Of a stretch of 64,000 bases of DNA, positions 60,572 through 64,000 are shown in pieces (positions within the stretch are counted from its first letter, which is position 1; every line of letters begins with the position of its first letter). The DNA lies in the NCBI GenBank assembly GCA_014360015.1, contig JACIYJ010000004.1, positions 62,001-126,000 on the forward strand. The letters run 5' to 3'. The notes under the pieces are model-generated. The model was not told the origin of the DNA. It ran no database searches and was given only the letters and a program-made list of their open reading frames with translations. Both the position numbers and the translations under genes were made by a program. This DNA is from Candidatus Aminicenantota bacterium. GTDB lineage: Bacteria > Acidobacteriota > Aminicenantia > Aminicenantales > Saccharicenantaceae.

Positions 60572-62404
60572 TCAAGTTCGTTGATTGGACTCGCGTCGCA
60601 ACCATTTATGAAACTTAATGGCTCTTTGGTGTAAATAATAGGTGTAACGGCGAGACTCATAATCGAGAATCTTATCCACGTTTTCTTCAATCACGCTGAA
60701 TTTTGGATTATAGAGTATTCCTCTAATTCTGGGAAAGGGCTGGGTTTTGAAAGTCAAGCTTATCTTTTCCCAAACCTTCGTTGCTTCCCTTTTATCCCCT
60801 TGCTCCCAGAGAAAACAGCCAAGAGCAAATCGAGCCCGATCGCCGGCCTCCCCGCCTTTTTCGGCCAGATAGCTGTATATCCTGATAATTTCCTGAGTAT
60901 ATCGATAAAGGGCATCGTCGACCGAGCTAAAACCAGCGGCGGCCAGAAATCTTTTCAGCTCATCATAAACTGTTTTTATGGTTAAAGCCTTCGCCTGCGA
61001 ATTAAACACATAATCCAAGTCATATTTTCTTTGCAGACATACACTGGCAGCAGGATAAGCTTTACTCAGGTAAGCAATAGTTCTTCTTTCAAAATCAAGA
61101 GCCGAGGCCAGACAAAACAAGATCTCGGTGGCCAGGAGAGAATCAGGCGCCCTATTAACATAAAACAGCAGGCGTTCAAAAATCGGGCTCTTGTAATAGA
61201 GCTCCTCAAGTGAGTCAAAGGCTGCTTGAAATGGTTGATAGAGAAAAATCGCTCCATTAATGTTTGAGTTGACAAATTCCCGGACAAATTCCGCCAGGGC
61301 CGGGTCATCAGGGTCATACTTTTGAAGAAATTCTGCTTCAAACCTTCGGAATTGTTCTTCATCAGGATAAGCCATGAGACTATCCAATATCCTTTCCCAT
61401 TTTTCCCGTGGCAGAGTGAACTTTTTAGAAACAGGCTTCAGGCTTTTTTCTGGCGTCTTTTCCTCCGGCCATATCTCTCCATAATAAATTACTCTGAAAT
61501 TCTGGTTTTGGTTTTCAGATGACTTTTCTTTCTCGCTTTCTTTCTCAGCTCTATCAGAAACCGGTGCAGACCCGGAAACCCTGTCGATTGCTTTCAGGCG
61601 ATCAAACCCTTTAACGGCAGTAAACAACCCTGCCCCTCTGGCCATAATCTTCTCATAGGGACAGGGGCGATAAAAGTATTCGGCCGGGATTTCGACCTTC
61701 TCGTCCTGGACAGCCAACTGAATAGTCTCTTTGGTTATGAAAGCTGGCTTTTCTTTTATTAAACCAGCTTCTTTCATTCCTTCCAGAGCCAGGGCGATAT
61801 CCTTTCTTAAAACAAAAACCTCGTACTTATTCTCGCCCATTAAAGAAGGTTCCAGAAATATTCTGTCTCCCGAATTTAATTCCAGCTTAGTTGGAGGCTG
61901 GCGGTCGGCTTTGTTAGCGGTCAAAACCTCAGACAGTGTTTCTTGATGATCTGCCTGTTCCAGAATAGTTTTTTCAATAAGTTGCTTGAAAAACTCCACT
62001 CTTTCTTTTTGACTCATATTCCGGTCAATTAAAATAAAATCATCAACAACTTCCAGAATTTCTGCCTCATTCATTTTGTCCATGAAGGTTGCCAGTCTTT
62101 CCTGTTTTTTCTCGTCCTGGAGAAGCTCTTTGAGGGCAAGATTAAAAGCAATGAAATTTTCTTCTTTAAGACGGGAGGGCTCAGAGAGTTGCTCGGAGCT
62201 AATGGCGGTAAAGCCTGAAGGCGAAACATCGATACTTGAGAAAAATAAAATTAAAACAAGATGGAATAAAAGGGATAAGAAAAAAGATGTAGCCAAGGAA
62301 TCCTTCCGCTTAGCGACCAGCTGGCTGAGGCGAGTGGACCAGCTAATTGATTTTTCTTGCTCTGGCTCCTGGTCAGGAAAAAGGCCGATTAGCCGGGCTG
62401 CCAT
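60572..62404 (-). CDS. Large anchored protein of unknown function
   Basis: A 610-residue protein with a single N-terminal hydrophobic segment (about residues 38-57, ATSFFLSLLFHLVLILFFSS) preceded by a basic stretch, as in TonB-like energy transducers. The rest is charged, helix-rich and without recognised motif; no C-terminal TonB domain is seen. Regions around residues 310-480 look like alpha-helical repeat (TPR-like) sequence. Function unknown. Confidence 0.6.
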   Translation of the reverse strand: MAARLIGLFPDQEPEQEKSISWSTRLSQLVAKRKDSLATSFFLSLLFHLVLILFFSSIDVSPSGFTAISSEQLSEPSRLKEENFIAFNLALKELLQDEKKQERLATFMDKMNEAEILEVVDDFILIDRNMSQKERVEFFKQLIEKTILEQADHQETLSEVLTANKADRQPPTKLELNSGDRIFLEPSLMGENKYEVFVLRKDIALALEGMKEAGLIKEKPAFITKETIQLAVQDEKVEIPAEYFYRPCPYEKIMARGAGLFTAVKGFDRLKAIDRVSGSAPVSDRAEKESEKEKSSENQNQNFRVIYYGEIWPEEKTPEKSLKPVSKKFTLPREKWERILDSLMAYPDEEQFRRFEAEFLQKYDPDDPALAEFVREFVNSNINGAIFLYQPFQAAFDSLEELYYKSPIFERLLFYVNRAPDSLLATEILFCLASALDFERRTIAYLSKAYPAASVCLQRKYDLDYVFNSQAKALTIKTVYDELKRFLAAAGFSSVDDALYRYTQEIIRIYSYLAEKGGEAGDRARFALGCFLWEQGDKREATKVWEKISLTFKTQPFPRIRGILYNPKFSVIEENVDKILDYESRRYTYYLHQRAIKFHKWLRRESNQRT

Positions 62405-62578
62405 GATCTTACCACCCCAGTCTAGAAATTAAATTAAGCCCTTTTTTTACGAAAATCAAGATGACCTGGCCCCCTTTCCTGTCGAATCTGCTGGTATACT
62501 AGAATTAAAAAATGGAACCATTAAAAATTCTGGCTTTGTGCTTAAATATCAAGAAAGGAAGAAATTTATGAAAGCTTA
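62405..62578. other. Intergenic region with an orphan rightward promoter
   Basis: TGGTATACT (62492-62500) is an extended -10, followed by GAAAGGAAG (near 62553) and an ATG at 62569 that begins MKAYYSIILLLISINFGLVS before running into sequence antisense to the methyltransferase end. No full gene follows on this strand. Confidence 0.4.
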
Positions 62579-63538
62579 TTATTCCATAATTCTTTTGTTA
62601 ATATCAATTAATTTTGGGCTTGTCTCTTCTTTAAGGAATTCTTTTATTCTTTTTTCAGCTAATTGGACATATTCTTGGTTAATTTCGTATCCAATATAGT
62701 GTCGCTTCGTTTTTAGAGCAGCAATAGCAGTCTGTCCGCTGCCCATAAATGGATCAAGGATGACTTCGTATTCAAAAGTATAAAGCTGAATTAACCTATA
62801 AGGTAATTCTATTGGAAATGGAGCAGGATGACCTACCTTGGTAGCTGATTCTGCCGGAAAACTCCAAACGCTCTTGGTAAATTCTAAAAATTCTTCTTTT
62901 GATATAGTGTTCCGCCTATTTGGAACTTGTTTCCTGGTAAAGGATTTCTTGGAGAAAACTAAAATATATTCATGAATGTCACGGAGGATCGGATTTTTCG
63001 CTGATTTCCACGTTCCCCATGCAGTGGAAGGGCTTACGCTTGGTCCCTTATTCCATATTATTTCTCCTCTCATTAAAAAGCCAAGGTCAAGCATATCTTG
63101 GATTATGAATATGTGAAGTGGCAAGTAAGGCTTCCTACCAAGATTGGCAATATTAATGCAAGCACGGCCACCCGGGACTAATACTCTATAGACCTCTTTC
63201 CACACGCGCCTTAGAAAATCTCTATATTCAGTCAAAGAAAGGTCTTGATCATATTCTTTGCCGACATTATATGGTGGCGAAGTAACCATTAAGTGAACGC
63301 TATTTTCGGGTATTTCTTCCATATTTTCGCTTGTTTTGCAAAATATTTTATCTAAGGTTCCAGGCCCGATTAAATTCTCTGTATAAGCGACTATTTCTTC
63401 TTTAGGAAGGTCTTTATATAATCGGCTGCTGTAAAACTTAGATGAATCATGGTTTATCCGACCAGGAGAGCCAAATGAGCTTGTTCTTGTACCCGTTTTT
63501 CTTTTTTTTATTGGCGGAATGATTAATCTTCTTTCCAT
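62579..63538 (-). CDS. Beta-type DNA methyltransferase of a type II R-M system
   Basis: A 319-residue SAM-dependent DNA methyltransferase. Motif IV (TSPPYNVGKEYD) precedes motif I/X region (LDPFMGSGQTAIAAL), the order of beta-class enzymes; SPPY is usual for N4-cytosine, though some N6-adenine enzymes share it. Domain KPYLPLHIFIIQDMLDLGF and RGEIIWNKG are typical of this subfamily. The start overlaps the upstream restriction-like gene by 16 nt. Recognition sequence is not deducible with confidence. Confidence 0.88.
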   Translation of the reverse strand: MERRLIIPPIKKRKTGTRTSSFGSPGRINHDSSKFYSSRLYKDLPKEEIVAYTENLIGPGTLDKIFCKTSENMEEIPENSVHLMVTSPPYNVGKEYDQDLSLTEYRDFLRRVWKEVYRVLVPGGRACINIANLGRKPYLPLHIFIIQDMLDLGFLMRGEIIWNKGPSVSPSTAWGTWKSAKNPILRDIHEYILVFSKKSFTRKQVPNRRNTISKEEFLEFTKSVWSFPAESATKVGHPAPFPIELPYRLIQLYTFEYEVILDPFMGSGQTAIAALKTKRHYIGYEINQEYVQLAEKRIKEFLKEETSPKLIDINKRIME

Positions 63539-63996
63539 AATTCAACCCACCTTTTATATGGACTGATAATAATTTCAGATCTTTTCCAATAAATTGGAAT
63601 GCTTTTTGTGCCTTCTGCTTTGATAATTGATAAAAGAGCTTCTTTTGATATCTCCACCCCACGCGGATTTGTTCCTGGTTTGGGGAGTTTTATATATCGC
63701 TCCCTGCCAAGATCATTAAAGACTCGCCGTTGGTTTTCTAAAGGGATATAAAATAACCCACCCATTTGTCCCCAGTTTATTTGAACCAGTAGCATATCGC
63801 AAGTTGGCGTGTAATGATTCTGAAATTCTCTTGCTTTTTGCGGATCAACCGTCCAAATTAATTTTACTCCAGAAAAGCTTTTTCCTGTAATGGTTTTTAT
63901 TGATATCGGAAGGTTGAATAGTTTTACATCAGCTTCAGGGTTGGTGATAGGCAGGTTGGTATTGACGTTTTCTTCACCAAATTTATATATCAACAA
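63523..63996 (-). CDS. Restriction endonuclease, possibly ThaI-like, cut by the window edge
   Basis: 157 residues visible; the true start may lie beyond the window because the frame is open to the edge. NPEADVKLFNLPISIKTITG looks like a PD-(D/E)xK nuclease core (acidic residue, then SIK), and GVKLIWTVDPQKAREFQNHY with CDMLLVQINWGQMGGLFYIP recalls ThaI-type enzymes, which cut CGCG. That family assignment is from memory of motifs. The overlapping methyltransferase gene supports a restriction role. Confidence 0.6.
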   Translation of the reverse strand: MLIYKFGEENVNTNLPITNPEADVKLFNLPISIKTITGKSFSGVKLIWTVDPQKAREFQNHYTPTCDMLLVQINWGQMGGLFYIPLENQRRVFNDLGRERYIKLPKPGTNPRGVEISKEALLSIIKAEGTKSIPIYWKRSEIIISPYKRWVELWKED

Positions 63997-64000
63997 AGAT

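Overview
The window reads as a chromosomal segment of a diderm (Gram-negative type) bacterium: it carries a TonB-dependent receptor, a TolC/RND/adaptor efflux train, lipoprotein-type signals and a surface-polysaccharide locus. The protein styles (14-blade sensor propeller fused to GGDEF, BlaI/M56 regulators, 6-bladed propeller proteins) and the many GGGGAC-type intergenic repeats suggest an uncultivated lineage near Acidobacteriota/Aminicenantes. That assignment is an inference; no rRNA or tRNA gene was seen.

Layout. 0.3-1.2 kb: an MntA/HepT-type toxin-antitoxin pair. 1.7-12.9 kb: a copper/silver-type resistance locus with a BlaI repressor, a membrane M56 protease, TolC, CusB, CusA, a CPH-type P1B ATPase and a YHS/Met-rich protein, all led by one consensus promoter with an operator between -35 and -10. 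13.0-16.5 kb: an AAA/DUF4143 ATPase and MurJ. 16.6-37.3 kb: a leftward surface-polysaccharide island. Its right part encodes a full WbpA/B/E/D/I-type set for a di-N-acetylated uronic acid nucleotide sugar. Its centre holds two glycosyltransferases and a Wzy-like polymerase between IS wreckage. Its left part holds a glycosyltransferase, a methyltransferase, a decayed aminotransferase, an intact aminotransferase, a phosphoglycosyl transferase and a PglF/WbpM-type dehydratase.

37.3-46.4 kb: a papain-like protease, small membrane proteins, and two cyclic-di-GMP genes (a 14-blade propeller GGDEF and a PAS/GAF/HD-GYP). Both carry long simple-sequence tracts, one in the coding region and one upstream. 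46.4-50.1 kb: glmS flanked by two copies of a MITE-like element. 50.2-56.7 kb: a TonB-dependent receptor, a frameshifted propeller gene and an M3 peptidase. 57.1-64.0 kb: a HEPN/MNT pair, a ferredoxin/CxC-protein/ArsR operon, a WD40 protein, an unknown anchored protein and a type II restriction-modification pair cut by the window edge.

The most unusual signal is a set of dispersed repeats sharing one plan: GGGGAC, about 10 variable bases, then TTTCCT. They occur as single units, short palindromes, about 70-bp hairpins whose paired arms change together, 160-170 bp composites and 380-440 bp elements with inverted ends. They cluster just after stop codons and in two or three genes supply the last codons and the stop. 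They are largely absent from the polysaccharide island, which marks it as a separate acquisition. They resemble REP/RAYT-type or MITE-type elements, but no transposase for them is in view.
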